DNA of 63,436 nt from UTCFX2 sp002050125 (GCA_027494035.1 JAOSJQ010000019.1:1-63436); one strand, 5' to 3'; counted from the stretch's first letter, positions 7,346 through 16,928 are shown. A program made the numbers and translations. Notes: a model not told the origin generated them from the letters alone.

Positions 7346-7606
7346 TCAATGACATCCTTCCATTTCATAAATGTAATAACCGCTTTCTTTAATAGCCTTT
7401 TCAATATCCTCTGACGCCTCTTCCATGTGGCAGAAACGACATTCTTTTGTTGTGAGTGGTTGTCCCTCCTGTCCCACTCTTTTTAGATATTCAAGGCCAA
7501 ATTGAAGAACCTTTTCATGTGTCTGATCATCAGGGACGATAATATCAAAATGCATTGTCAGCCCGTTTTTCTTCACTACGTGTGTGTCATAGACAGATAC
7601 TTTCAT
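7346..7606 (-). CDS. DUF2024 family protein
   Basis: The 86-residue protein has the full DUF2024 signature: VSVYDTHVVKKNGLTMHFDI at the N-terminus and TTKECRFCHMEEAS near residue 52, with the conserved CxFCHxE. The function is unknown; the Cys-x2-Cys-His-x-Glu cluster suggests metal binding. AAAGGGG lies 7 bases upstream of the ATG. It is 35 bases upstream of the aldo/keto reductase gene. Confidence 0.85.
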   Translation of the reverse strand: MKVSVYDTHVVKKNGLTMHFDIIVPDDQTHEKVLQFGLEYLKRVGQEGQPLTTKECRFCHMEEASEDIEKAIKESGYYIYEMEGCH

Positions 7607-7657
7607 AGATTTCCCCTTTCTTCTTTTAGAATTAAAATATACCTTAATTTTTCAGTC

Positions 7658-8833
7658 TTAATGACGGTAAAAGTCTTTAACCTTTTTAAACCCCGGGAGC
7701 GATTTTTTAATGGTTTCTTTCTTAACACAGAAGGCGATTCTGATATATCCACTTCTTCCAAAGCTCTTCCCCGGAAGCACCAGTATTCCTTCTTTAGCCA
7801 GTTCTTGCGTAAATACAAGGTCATCTCCGGGAGTTTTTGTAAAGATATAATAAGCACCCATTGGTCGTGTAAATGAATAACCAAAATCCTGCAGCGCATT
7901 ACAAAACATATCCCTTCTTCCCTGATATTCCGCCCTGTCAACACAAACACCCTGAAGATTTGTAACGACATGTTGCATAAGGACAGGGGCGCTCAGATAC
8001 CCAAGAACGCGATTAGCAAATGTCAAGGCCTCCATAAGTTCCCTGGAATTTTTCATTGCAGGGTGGACGGCTGCATACCCTATCCTTTCCCCCGGAATCG
8101 AAAGCGGTTTGGAATACGAGGCCGCAAAAATGGTGTTTGAATAGATGTTAAAAATGTCAGGAAGCTTATTGCCATCGTAAACGATGTCCTGATACGCCGC
8201 ATCATAAATCAAAAAAATGTCATTTCCAAACTGTCGGTTTTTCTCGTTCAGAAGCCTTGCGGTAGATTTCAAACTTTCATCAAAGTAAATCATCCCGGAT
8301 GGGTTATTCGGCGAGTTTATGATAATTGCCTTCGTACGGGGCGTTGTCTTTGCTGCTATAGCATCAATGTTTAAGGTAAAATCCGCGTTTGTTTCTGCCA
8401 CGCAACAAACCCCACCGTGGTTATCTATGTAATAGGGATATTCCAAATAGAGAGGTGACAAAACAATGACTTCATCGCCAGGATTCAAAATCGCTTTCAA
8501 AATAATATTTAATGCACCGGCGCCACCAGCGGTCATAATTACATGCTGCGCAGTGAAAGGAAGTCCTCTTTCTTTTGACAGCGTTTTAGCGATTGCCTCC
8601 CGCGCCTGAACATGTCCTGCCAAAGCTGAATAGCCATGCATCTCCGGAAAGGGATTATTTGCAACCCTCTTCAATTCCTCAACAAACTCCAAAGGAGGTT
8701 CTATCTTCGGGTTTCCCAGTCTAAAGTCATACACTTCTTTCTCTTTAGAAACAACCTGAGAACGATCCTCAAAGATATTCACAATCCAGGACGAAGCGGC
8801 GATTCCTTCTTTTACCTTAATAGATATTGACAT
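7658..8833 (-). CDS. Pyridoxal-phosphate aminotransferase, class I/II
   Basis: The 391-residue protein shows PLP-fold landmarks: GGAGALNIILKAIL (cofactor phosphate turn), IINSPNNPSGMIY (NPxNPxG), FLIYDAAYQDIVYDG (D-x-A-Y) and AASYSKPLSIPGERIGY with the Schiff-base lysine in SYSKPLS near residue 240. It is the aspartate-aminotransferase-like fold I group, and the substrate cannot be assigned. AAAGGAA lies 7 bases before the ATG. The shadow frames here are not genes. Confidence 0.92.
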   Translation of the reverse strand: MSISIKVKEGIAASSWIVNIFEDRSQVVSKEKEVYDFRLGNPKIEPPLEFVEELKRVANNPFPEMHGYSALAGHVQAREAIAKTLSKERGLPFTAQHVIMTAGGAGALNIILKAILNPGDEVIVLSPLYLEYPYYIDNHGGVCCVAETNADFTLNIDAIAAKTTPRTKAIIINSPNNPSGMIYFDESLKSTARLLNEKNRQFGNDIFLIYDAAYQDIVYDGNKLPDIFNIYSNTIFAASYSKPLSIPGERIGYAAVHPAMKNSRELMEALTFANRVLGYLSAPVLMQHVVTNLQGVCVDRAEYQGRRDMFCNALQDFGYSFTRPMGAYYIFTKTPGDDLVFTQELAKEGILVLPGKSFGRSGYIRIAFCVKKETIKKSLPGFKKVKDFYRH

Positions 8834-8940
8834 ACAATTCCTTTCGTATGAGCTGTTTTTTAAGTTCTAAGAAATTATTCTTTTTTTTTAACCGCAGCAC
8901 ACATAATAAGAAAGCGCATGGGAAAAATCTCTTATTTATT

Positions 8941-10116
8941 TTATGGCGTCATCTTTTTTGGTCGAATATCAAAAATGGTCATTGGCCCATGAGGATAAAT
9001 CCCCCCGCTTACCATACCCTTCATATTGTGGTCGTGAGCAATGCTGATCCCTGGTCCATAATTACACGACAGACATTTTCTTTTTGAAGAAAAATCAGGG
9101 ATTTTGTAGAGAATATCATATCTTTCACCAGAGCCAATAAGTAAGGTATCTTTTTCGTAGGCAAAAGGAAATTTCCTGCCGTCAGTACCGATTACCAAAC
9201 CGTGAAAACCGTGCGGATGCCAGGCAAAAATATGTTCATACCCTAAGGCCAATAATCTGACCAAGACAGTTTCCCCATCATATGCAACGATTCTTGTTTT
9301 GGGGTCATTTATGGTCGACAGCGGATGCGTCAGGTTATCCATAAAAATCCTTCCGTTGAGCATAAAATAGTTCGAATTCCAATCCAGACCCCTTCTGATA
9401 TCACCTACTTCCCTGAGCGTCTCCATATATTCGCTATCTAACTCACTCATAAAAAGGGTATATTCCCTGTCAAATGTATATCCATAAATTTCATTCGGTT
9501 TTTTTTCTATTATGATGGGAAAATACATTCCACTCATAATATGGTTTGTGGAATCCACATGACAATGCCCCATATACGTACCTTCGATATCTTCCGGAAT
9601 GGTTAATAAGTACCGGTATATTTCTCCTGGAAAAACAGAAGGATACGGTAAATTCGGCACACCATCAAGGGCGGGAATTAAATCCAGTCCGTGAAAATGT
9701 ATAGTGTGAGCTACATGATTAATGCCTGAGTGTTCTTCTGTTTCATACCATCCGGCATTATGCAAAACAACAACATAATTCCTGCCTGATGTTAAACGTA
9801 TCTCATCACCCGGCACTTTGAGTGGTAATAATTTTGCATTTCTTTCCGCCTTCGTTTTAATTTCTTCCACATCGGCAAAATCTTTTGCATGCGTGAATCC
9901 CCAGAAATATATCATTTCACCATCTGCCATTTCCTGATAGCCGTCTGTAACATAAAGATGAAATTCTTTTTCTATCTGCCCTTTTATATTTAATTCACAA
10001 ATGCTCTTTTCGATTTCTTCTTTCCCCTGTATTATTTTTTCTTCAGCATGTGCTGCTATGGCAAGGCTAACATACATAACACAGAAAAAAGACCATACTA
10101 AATGTATTTTTTTCAT
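8941..10116 (-). CDS. Secreted multicopper oxidase
   Basis: The start at 10116 gives a clean signal peptide (MKKIHLVWSFFCVMYVSL then AIAAHAEE) with GAGG six bases upstream; the frame is open for 19 more codons but without a signal. Copper motifs are TIHFHGLDLIP, MGHCHVDSTNHIMSG, FAWHPHGFHGLV and, near the end, ISIAHDHNMKGM. The last replaces the usual HCHxxxHxxxGM, so the type 1 site may be altered. At 391 residues it is shorter than typical three-domain laccases. It is probably periplasmic, oxidising metals or small organics. Confidence 0.85.
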   Translation of the reverse strand: MKKIHLVWSFFCVMYVSLAIAAHAEEKIIQGKEEIEKSICELNIKGQIEKEFHLYVTDGYQEMADGEMIYFWGFTHAKDFADVEEIKTKAERNAKLLPLKVPGDEIRLTSGRNYVVVLHNAGWYETEEHSGINHVAHTIHFHGLDLIPALDGVPNLPYPSVFPGEIYRYLLTIPEDIEGTYMGHCHVDSTNHIMSGMYFPIIIEKKPNEIYGYTFDREYTLFMSELDSEYMETLREVGDIRRGLDWNSNYFMLNGRIFMDNLTHPLSTINDPKTRIVAYDGETVLVRLLALGYEHIFAWHPHGFHGLVIGTDGRKFPFAYEKDTLLIGSGERYDILYKIPDFSSKRKCLSCNYGPGISIAHDHNMKGMVSGGIYPHGPMTIFDIRPKKMTP

Positions 10117-10459
10117 AGAGAACCTCGTGAATAAGAAATTTTTTATACGGATTATTATTCCGTTTTTCAACAACGAAAGACTTTCTATTTATAAACCTAA
10201 GCACAATCCTTGAGGAAAACTTTGCCCAATGCAAATATTTTATTATCACAATATTATTATAACAGAATCTTTGGCATTATACCAAAGTGTTACAAAAGAT
10301 TAGACTATCAGCATCAAATGTAGATTCCGTTAAATCAGATGAAGAACAGATATCAAAGACACAACCCAATCTGTACACAATTATTATTGCAGATGTTGGT
10401 TTACAAATTAAGTATTTAATTATTAAAAGGATTTTTCTTGATTAACGAGATCAGGGTTT

Positions 10460-10640
10460 TTGAAAATAGTTGTAAAAAGATTAGCGCCTGCCCGTATACC
10501 TTACATGATTACCGGTTCGATAGCAGCTAATTTTTATACAAATCCTAGAATGACCAGGGACATTGATATTGTTATAGAAGTTGAAGAAGAAGAAGATGCC
10601 GGAACTTTGTTTTCCTTATTTTCAACTGACTTTTATGTAA
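10460..10640 (+). pseudogene. N-terminal fragment of a nucleotidyltransferase-like (AbiEii/DUF6036-type) gene
   Basis: The open frame reads LKIVVKRLAPARIPYMITGS, then IAANFYTNPRMTRDIDIVI followed by EVEE. GSIAxxFYxxPRxTxDIDIVI is the nucleotide-binding start of stand-alone nucleotidyltransferase-like proteins found in abortive-infection and toxin-antitoxin loci. After FSTDFYVN the frame leaves the family pattern and stops at 10693. The rest of the gene is gone, replaced by an OsmC remnant on the other strand. Confidence 0.65.
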
Positions 10641-10641
10641 A

Positions 10642-10770
10642 CTATTTCATGGGTGTGGTGATGATTTGTGTTTTGCTGAGCATTGTTTTGTGAACGGGAT
10701 ATTTATCAGCTATTTCAAGCAACCGTTTTTTTTGCTCATCCGAAAGAGAACCCTCTGAAATTTTTGGTAT
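10642..10770 (-). pseudogene. C-terminal remnant of an OsmC family gene
   Basis: Minus-strand codons read EGSLSDEQKKRLLEIADKYP then VHKTMLSKTQIITTPMK and a stop at 10642. RLLEIADKCPVHKTL is the conserved end of OsmC/YhfA proteins; here the catalytic Cys position is Tyr (KYPVHK). No upstream domain is present. It is a decayed fragment joined tail to tail with the nucleotidyltransferase fragment. Confidence 0.65.
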
Positions 10771-10874
10771 GGAATTCAAGAAGAATATTAGTCTTTAAAG
10801 CTCACACCCGAACAATTTTTCTATTTATTAAATTAATGCATCCGGTATTTTCATCCATAATTCCCCCTAAAACT

Positions 10875-13598
10875 TTAAAGCCACTGATTAAATCTTCTGA
10901 TATACCAATTTTTGATGTATTGGGTAAGGAAGCAATATCCGGCCAAAATACCGATCAACCAAGGGAAATAAGAAAAAGGAAGCGGCTGCAGAAAAAAAAC
11001 TTCTGCTAAAGGTGTGAATGGAATCGCAATTCCGGTCATCATAATTAAATAGGTTAATGCAATCACCGGAGCAGAAGCCCAACTTTGAATAAATGGAATT
11101 TTTTTGGTCCGGATCATGTGTACAATTAATGTTTGAGAAAGCAGACCTTCCACAAACCAGCCTGTTTGAAATAAACTTTGATGCTCAGGGCTGTTCGCCT
11201 TAAACACAAAAAACATTACTGCAAAAAGGATGTAATCGAAAATGGAACTGATAGGGCCGATGTGAACCATAAATCTTTGAATCCCGGATGGATCCCATTT
11301 CTTCGGCATTTCCAGAAAATCTTTATCCACGTTATCCCATGGAATGGAAGTTTGTGAAACATCATATAAAAGGTTTTGTACCAATAATTGAATGGGCAAC
11401 ATGGGTAAGAAGGGTAAAAATGCACTGGCTCCTAAAATACTGAATACATTCCCGAAATTACCGCTGGTGGCCATTTTGATGTATTTAATAATATTCCCAA
11501 AAGTTCTGCGACCATAAATTACTCCATCCCTCAGAACCATTAAATCTTTTTCCAATAAAATAATATCTGAACTTTCTTTTGCAATATCAACGGCAGTATC
11601 CACCGTAATACCTACATCTGCTTCTTTTAAACCAGCCGCATCATTGATACCATCTCCCAGGAACCCAACGGTATGACCTTTTGCCCTTAACGCTTGTACT
11701 ACTCTTACTTTTTGCAAAGGACTCAATTTGGCAAATATGGAAATCTCGTCTATCCGATCAGTTAGTTCTTCATCAGAGATCAACTCCAACTCATTACCCA
11801 ACATGATATTTTGAATTGGGATGCCAACATCTTTACAAATCTTTTTGGTAACAATTTCGTTATCACCTGTCAATACTTTTACTTCGATATTCAATTTATG
11901 TAGTGCCTCAATACTTGGTTTTGCGGATGGTTTAGCCGGATCAAGAAAACCTATAAATCCTGTTAGTGTAAGATTACTTTCATCTGCAACGGAATAGGTC
12001 AAAGGCCGGTCTCCCTCAAATTCACGGATAGCAAGCAACAAGACGCGAAGCCCTTTTTCATTTGATCTTGTGGAAGTTTCTAAAACTCTTCCTCGCATAA
12101 AATCATCCATCAAAACCACTTTATCCCGCCCAATATGCAATTGGCGATTTTCTCCAGGGTCAAAACTATGCGTACATAGATCCAGCATTTCTTCCACGGC
12201 GCCTTTACAAATGAGTAAATGTTTGCCGTTTTTTTGTTTTAATATAACGCTCATTCTTCTGCGTTGAAAGTCAAAGGGAATTTCATCAACCTTGGTGAAA
12301 TGCTCTTCTACTCTTAAGTAGTCTTTTACCTCTACATGTTCCAGCACCGCTTTGTCCAATAAGTTTTTTAAGCCTGTTTGATGGTAACTGTTCAGATAAG
12401 CCCATTTCAAAACTTCATCATCTTCCTCACCAAAAACATTTAAATGATTTTCCAGCACAATTTTATCCAAAGTCAATGTACCCGTTTTATCGGTACAAAG
12501 CATATCCATTGCACCAATGTTTTGAATAGCATTTAATCGCTTTACTATCACCTTGTGTTTGCTCATGCTTACTGCACCTTTGGCTAAGTTTGAAGTAACG
12601 ATCACAGGTAACATTTCAGGTGTTAATCCTACTGCTACTGCAATGGCAAAGAGTAAGGCATCCCTCCAATCCCCTTTCACTAAACCATTTATCAGAAAAA
12701 TAATGGGTACCATGATGAGCATAAAGCGAATGAGCAGGCGACTCACTTTATTAATCCCTTTATCGAAATTAGTTTCCGGTCTGTCGCCAACAATACCCTT
12801 GCTGATACTGCCAAAATAGGTGTTGGCACCTGTAGTAATTACTACTGCTTTTGCTGATCCGCTCACTACGTTTGTACCCATAAAGCATAGGTTACCAAGC
12901 TCAATAGGTTGGCTATTATCCACATCACCAATTGGCAAATACATTTTTTCTACTGGAAGTGATTCGCCTGTGAGCATAGATTCACTTACAAATAAATCGG
13001 TGCTTTGCACGATGCGGCAATCTGCCGGGATCATATCTCCGGCGGATAAATAAACGACATCACCAGGTACTAAATGTGTCATTAGTATTTCGCCTTTACC
13101 GATTGATTGACGAAGTACTGTTGCCGTTGTTTTTATCATGCGCTTTAACTGTTCGGCCGCACGGTTACTTTTAAACTCCTGGAAAAAACTAAGTAGCACG
13201 CTAAAAATAACCATAACAGAAACAACTGCTACCGTTTTATAATCCTGCTCACCAGGCGCTGCCAGCCCCACATCAATCACAAAAGAAATTATGATGATTG
13301 ATAGAAGGATAAAAATGAATGGATTTATAAATGCTTTTATTAATTGTTTAAGCCATGATGGCGCTTTATCGTAGCCAACCTCGTTCAAACCAAATTTTAA
13401 AATGCGATCATCAGCCTCTTCATTTGAAATTCCTGTGGCGGAACTTTCCATCATAGCATATACTGAATATGTATCTTTTCGGGAAGCATCGCGCAATTTG
13501 ATTATTGCTCGTTCACTCATTTCAGCACTGCGTATTGACTTAAAGGGTCGTTTGATTACTTTTTTCAACTTTTTTATTTCTGACTTTTCATACTTCAT
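10875..13598 (-). CDS. mgtA: Magnesium-translocating P-type ATPase (MgtA/MgtB type)
   Basis: The 907-residue protein has every P-type landmark: MLTGESLPVEK (actuator domain), MLCTDKTGTLTLDKI with the phosphorylated Asp near residue 372, LTGDNEIVTKKIC, and GFLGDGINDAAGLKEADVGI. The N-terminal cation-ATPase domain and ten expected membrane segments are present, and VGLTPEMLPVIVTSNLAKGA is typical of the Mg2+ import branch. It imports Mg2+ across the inner membrane. AGGAA lies 8 bases before the ATG. A CorA gene lies 2.3 kb away. No M-box riboswitch was recognised upstream. Confidence 0.93.
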   Translation of the reverse strand: MKYEKSEIKKLKKVIKRPFKSIRSAEMSERAIIKLRDASRKDTYSVYAMMESSATGISNEEADDRILKFGLNEVGYDKAPSWLKQLIKAFINPFIFILLSIIIISFVIDVGLAAPGEQDYKTVAVVSVMVIFSVLLSFFQEFKSNRAAEQLKRMIKTTATVLRQSIGKGEILMTHLVPGDVVYLSAGDMIPADCRIVQSTDLFVSESMLTGESLPVEKMYLPIGDVDNSQPIELGNLCFMGTNVVSGSAKAVVITTGANTYFGSISKGIVGDRPETNFDKGINKVSRLLIRFMLIMVPIIFLINGLVKGDWRDALLFAIAVAVGLTPEMLPVIVTSNLAKGAVSMSKHKVIVKRLNAIQNIGAMDMLCTDKTGTLTLDKIVLENHLNVFGEEDDEVLKWAYLNSYHQTGLKNLLDKAVLEHVEVKDYLRVEEHFTKVDEIPFDFQRRRMSVILKQKNGKHLLICKGAVEEMLDLCTHSFDPGENRQLHIGRDKVVLMDDFMRGRVLETSTRSNEKGLRVLLLAIREFEGDRPLTYSVADESNLTLTGFIGFLDPAKPSAKPSIEALHKLNIEVKVLTGDNEIVTKKICKDVGIPIQNIMLGNELELISDEELTDRIDEISIFAKLSPLQKVRVVQALRAKGHTVGFLGDGINDAAGLKEADVGITVDTAVDIAKESSDIILLEKDLMVLRDGVIYGRRTFGNIIKYIKMATSGNFGNVFSILGASAFLPFLPMLPIQLLVQNLLYDVSQTSIPWDNVDKDFLEMPKKWDPSGIQRFMVHIGPISSIFDYILFAVMFFVFKANSPEHQSLFQTGWFVEGLLSQTLIVHMIRTKKIPFIQSWASAPVIALTYLIMMTGIAIPFTPLAEVFFLQPLPFSYFPWLIGILAGYCFLTQYIKNWYIRRFNQWL

Positions 13599-13854
13599 TT
13601 TTCAATTCCTGATTTAAATTTTTCGATATCTTGCTTGATAGCGCTTTCTGAAAATCAGTTGTTGTATTATAGTAATTAAATTAAAAAAGGGGGCCGGATA
13701 AATAATCCACCCTTGTTATAATCCAATATCCCATGGAAAACCACTGCAAAGGTAAACGCTGATCAGGTAATAAAGGATGTCGCTGATTGAAATCAGTGGT
13801 CAGGTAGCCTATGATTAAAGGTTATTTTTTTCATTTAATTATAATTGAATTCAG
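13599..13854. other. Intergenic region upstream of mgtA
   Basis: No gene is visible. GATTGAAATCAGTG at 13782-13795 is a partial dyad that could be a regulator site, but it is too weak to call. AT-rich tracts fill the rest. Confidence 0.4.
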
Positions 13855-14143
13855 GGAATGAAAACCGGTATTGGAAAAGCACTCGAGCATTCGCCTGATC
13901 TGACATTTGCGATATTATGATGCCTGTGCCGGAGGGCTACGGGGTACTGCATGCCGTTCATAAAAATGATGGAATAAAAAATACACCGTTCATTTTCCTC
14001 ACTGCCAAAACCGAACGGGTACAGCAAATGAATCTCTTATAAAAACCCTCAGCGATTTTAGAAATGAAAAGCTTATTGATATAAAAGACGATGGAAGTAT
14101 TCTTATTCTTAACCTGAGAAAACTGAAATATTTACTCAATTGA
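13855..14143 (+). pseudogene. Decayed receiver-Crp/Fnr regulator
   Basis: Two fused remnants are visible. The first, in two frames, reads GKALEHSPDL then CDIMMPVPEGYGVLHAVHKN and TPFIFLTAKTER, the second half of a response-regulator receiver (Asp in CDIMMP, Thr/Lys in LTAKTER). The second reads GTANESLIKTLSDFRNEKLI through LKYLLN and a stop at 14141, the recognition helix and end of a Crp/Fnr winged helix. The cyclic-nucleotide-binding middle has been deleted. The CheY-Crp architecture is frequent in Bacteroidota. Confidence 0.7.
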
Positions 14144-14245
14144 ATATCTATCTGACACTGTCAGCAGGAAAACGATAGTAACAAAGCCGGATCAAATTTT
14201 CGAAACCTATCATTTAATTTTAAATAACAAAAATCAGGTCAAACA

Positions 14246-14761
14246 ATGATGATTATAATTGTTTTCGGTTTACCGGGTTCAGGTAAAAGTTATTTTGCTT
14301 CCAGGCTTGCAAAAATGATCAACGCCGGATATGTGAGCAGTGATAAAGTGAGGAAAGAACTTTTTAAAGAAAGCGTTTATTCTGAACAAGAGAAAAGGGC
14401 GGTATATGATAAAATGCTTCAACAGATGGAGCAAGCGATACAACAAAAAAATAATTTAGTACTGGATGCCACTTTTCATAGAAAAGATACAAGGAAAATG
14501 TTTGTTGAGGAAATGAAGGGAAAGGGCAATATTTTCTTTATAGAGGTTCAGGCGGATGAAAATATAATAAGAGAAAGATTAAAAAAGCCCAGGCCATACA
14601 GTGAAGCGGATTTTGAGGTTTATAAACACATTCGCCGGCAAAATGAACCATTAAACGAGCCTCATTTGATATTGAAGTCAACTGATGACAATATAGATGA
14701 AATGTTGCGAAAGACTTCTGAATATTTGAAAATTAAAAATGACAACAAAGCAAATCAATGA
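14246..14761 (+). CDS. P-loop kinase (zeta-toxin/shikimate-kinase-like AAA_33)
   Basis: The 171-residue protein opens with IIIVFGLPGSGKSYFASRLA (Walker A at residues 8-15), then INAGYVSSDKVRKELF and LVLDATFHRKDTRKMF, and a terminal RLKKPRPYSEADFEVY. It phosphorylates an unknown small molecule. Its stop overlaps the start of the next gene by 23 bases. In other bacteria the same two domains are fused in one aminoglycoside-phosphotransferase/ATP-binding protein, so the pair probably forms one enzyme. The ribosome binding site (AGGTC) is weak. Confidence 0.85.
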   Translation: MMIIIVFGLPGSGKSYFASRLAKMINAGYVSSDKVRKELFKESVYSEQEKRAVYDKMLQQMEQAIQQKNNLVLDATFHRKDTRKMFVEEMKGKGNIFFIEVQADENIIRERLKKPRPYSEADFEVYKHIRRQNEPLNEPHLILKSTDDNIDEMLRKTSEYLKIKNDNKANQ

Positions 14762-15758
14762 CCTGTTGTCCGGGGGCGAATTCCCGGAAGAAACCAGCCA
14801 AAGGGAATTAATTGAAACCCATATATCATGGGTGATTTTATGCGATCAATTCGTATATAAAATTAAAAAGCCGGTACAATATTCCTTTCTTGATTTTTCC
14901 ACCCTTGAGCGTCGCAATTATTATTGCCACAGGGAGATAGAATTAAATAAAAGGCTAACCCTCAATGTTTATCTCGAAGTGTTGCCTGTACGCAAATCGC
15001 AGGATAAAATTATTATCGGTGGGAAGGAGGGAACCATAATAGATTACGCAGTAAAAATGAATAGACTGGACACAGAAAAACAAATGGATAAATTGCTGAC
15101 GCAGCATTTGGTAACCGAATCAGATATCAAAAAGCTGGCAGAGAAAATAGCTTCATTTCATAAAAACACAACGATTATTTATGAAAAGGATTTATCGGAT
15201 ATCGGAAAAAAATTCAATGACCTGGCAGCAGAAAAGAAATTTATAACGGAACAACTGGGCAGCACATTCGGCGTTATCATCGCCAATGCTATCAAATTTT
15301 CTGATAAGTTTATGGATAAGAATAAGGCGTTGATAGCCTACCGGCTTAGAGAGGGCTTCTGCAAGGATTGCCATGGGGATTTACATTCGAGGAATATTTT
15401 CTTATTACCTGATCCGGTGCCGTTCGATTGTATTGAGTTCAATGACGATTTTCGTCAAATTGATGTATTAAATGAAGTGGCTTTCCTATGTATGGATTTG
15501 GATGCATTTGGCCGAAAGGATTTGTCAGACTTATTTCTTGAATATTATAATGATTTTTTCCCCGCTATGAAATCGGAAAAAGAACGTGATCTTTTTATTT
15601 ATTATAAAAGTTATCGTGCCAATATACGGGCAAAAGTAAACAGCCTGCAGGCAAAAAGCGCAGCAACAGATGAAGAAAGAACAAAATCACTGGCTGCCTC
15701 GGAAAAATATCTTTACCAGATGGAAAGCTATTTGAAAGAACTCAGAACGGATAAGTAG
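14739..15758 (+). CDS. Aminoglycoside-phosphotransferase-like kinase
   Basis: The 339-residue protein has the protein-kinase-like APH core: YKIKKPVQYSFLDFSTLERR near residue 44 with the nucleotide-binding lysines, FCKDCHGDLHSRNIFLLPD near residue 210 (HGDLHxxN catalytic loop) and PFDCIEFNDDFRQIDVLNEV (metal-binding Asp). The family includes antibiotic kinases, but this large environmental branch, usually joined to a P-loop kinase, has no known substrate, so a resistance role should not be assumed. It overlaps the preceding kinase gene and is translationally coupled. Confidence 0.85.
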   Translation: MTTKQINDLLSGGEFPEETSQRELIETHISWVILCDQFVYKIKKPVQYSFLDFSTLERRNYYCHREIELNKRLTLNVYLEVLPVRKSQDKIIIGGKEGTIIDYAVKMNRLDTEKQMDKLLTQHLVTESDIKKLAEKIASFHKNTTIIYEKDLSDIGKKFNDLAAEKKFITEQLGSTFGVIIANAIKFSDKFMDKNKALIAYRLREGFCKDCHGDLHSRNIFLLPDPVPFDCIEFNDDFRQIDVLNEVAFLCMDLDAFGRKDLSDLFLEYYNDFFPAMKSEKERDLFIYYKSYRANIRAKVNSLQAKSAATDEERTKSLAASEKYLYQMESYLKELRTDK

Positions 15759-15863
15759 AAAATATAGTAACTATTCCGCGTAAACGATACACGGCTCGTT
15801 CCCAAACAGATGCTTCGGCCGGCCCGGCACATGGTTTGTTTGGAAACAAACAGCAGCCATAAT

Positions 15864-16928
15864 TTATATCCATCGTTTTTTCCGGAAATACACAACCATA
15901 GTCGTCCCGATGATACCCATTGCCATTAAAACGGCAAAATATCCCCAGCGCCATTCTGCTTCGGGAAGATATTTAAAATTCATTCCGTAAACACCTGCAA
16001 TAAAAGTGAGCGGCATGAATATTGTTGCGATAATGGTTAATACCTTCACAACTTCGTTCAGCTTGTTACTCACGCTTGAAAGATAAATATCAAGCATTCC
16101 TGTCGCCATGTCGCGAAACGTTTCAATGGTATCGATAATATGTATGGTGTGATCGTACACATCTCGCAGATAAACGTAGGTAGAGCTTCGTATAAGGGGT
16201 AGTTCGCCCTTGTCCATGGTATTAATTACCTCCCGCAGCGGCCAGATGGATTTCCGCAGAAACAATATCTCGCGCTTAACGTTATGAATCTTTCGAAGGG
16301 TTTCCATGGAAGGCGTTGTAATTAATTCTTCTTCTATGTCCTCGATGTATTCCCCCATCTTTTCCAACACAACGAAATAACCGTCTACAATAGCATCAAG
16401 GAGCGCATAAGCCAGATAATCTGCGCCCATTTTCTTTATGCGTCCCTTGCCATTTTTAATCCGGCCTATGACGGGAGTAAAAATACTGCCTTCCTTTTCC
16501 TGAAAGGAAATAACATAATTTTGGCCAAGGATTAAACTTATTTGCTCTGCATCAATCCGTTTATCGTCTTCGTTAAAAGTAAGCGTTTTCAGAACGATGA
16601 AGATATAGTCTTCAAAATCTTCCATTTTTGGGCGATGGTCTGTGTTCATTATGTCTTCCAACAATAATGGGTGTATATTTGCAAGTTTTCCAATATTCTC
16701 AATGTTTTCAATACTATGAATACCGCAGATATTGATCCACGTTGTCATTTGGTCGTTTTTCAGCGGAAAGCATTCATTAATGTCCGGTATTTCCCTTTCA
16801 AGGCAGCTTGTCCCGCTGTATTCCATGGCAGTTATTTTTACCTTCGCTAATTTCTTCTCGCCAATATGAATAAGAGACCCTGGAGGCAAACCGGTTTTTT
16901 TCGATCTGTTTTTAAATAATCTGTGCAT
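15864..16928 (-). CDS. corA: CorA family magnesium/cobalt channel
   Basis: The 354-residue protein ends with two membrane helices and the GMN signature: FIAGVYGMNFKYLPEAEWRW then YFAVLMAMGIIGTTMVVYFR and KKRW. The N-terminal cytoplasmic funnel domain (residues 1-290) contains IFIVLKTLTFN and ITTPSMETLRKIHNVKREIL. It forms a pentameric Mg2+ channel in the inner membrane. An AAAGGAGGATGG site precedes the ATG. The 105 bases between its stop and the APH-like gene carry a short copy of the dispersed TAACTATTC...GCGTAA repeat at about 15768. Confidence 0.95.
   Translation of the reverse strand: MHRLFKNRSKKTGLPPGSLIHIGEKKLAKVKITAMEYSGTSCLEREIPDINECFPLKNDQMTTWINICGIHSIENIENIGKLANIHPLLLEDIMNTDHRPKMEDFEDYIFIVLKTLTFNEDDKRIDAEQISLILGQNYVISFQEKEGSIFTPVIGRIKNGKGRIKKMGADYLAYALLDAIVDGYFVVLEKMGEYIEDIEEELITTPSMETLRKIHNVKREILFLRKSIWPLREVINTMDKGELPLIRSSTYVYLRDVYDHTIHIIDTIETFRDMATGMLDIYLSSVSNKLNEVVKVLTIIATIFMPLTFIAGVYGMNFKYLPEAEWRWGYFAVLMAMGIIGTTMVVYFRKKRWI

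Noticed and set aside
14739..15758. Antibiotic-resistance phosphotransferase
   Set aside because: Only the general APH fold motifs are visible and the gene is coupled to a P-loop kinase, a widespread environmental family without proven resistance activity.
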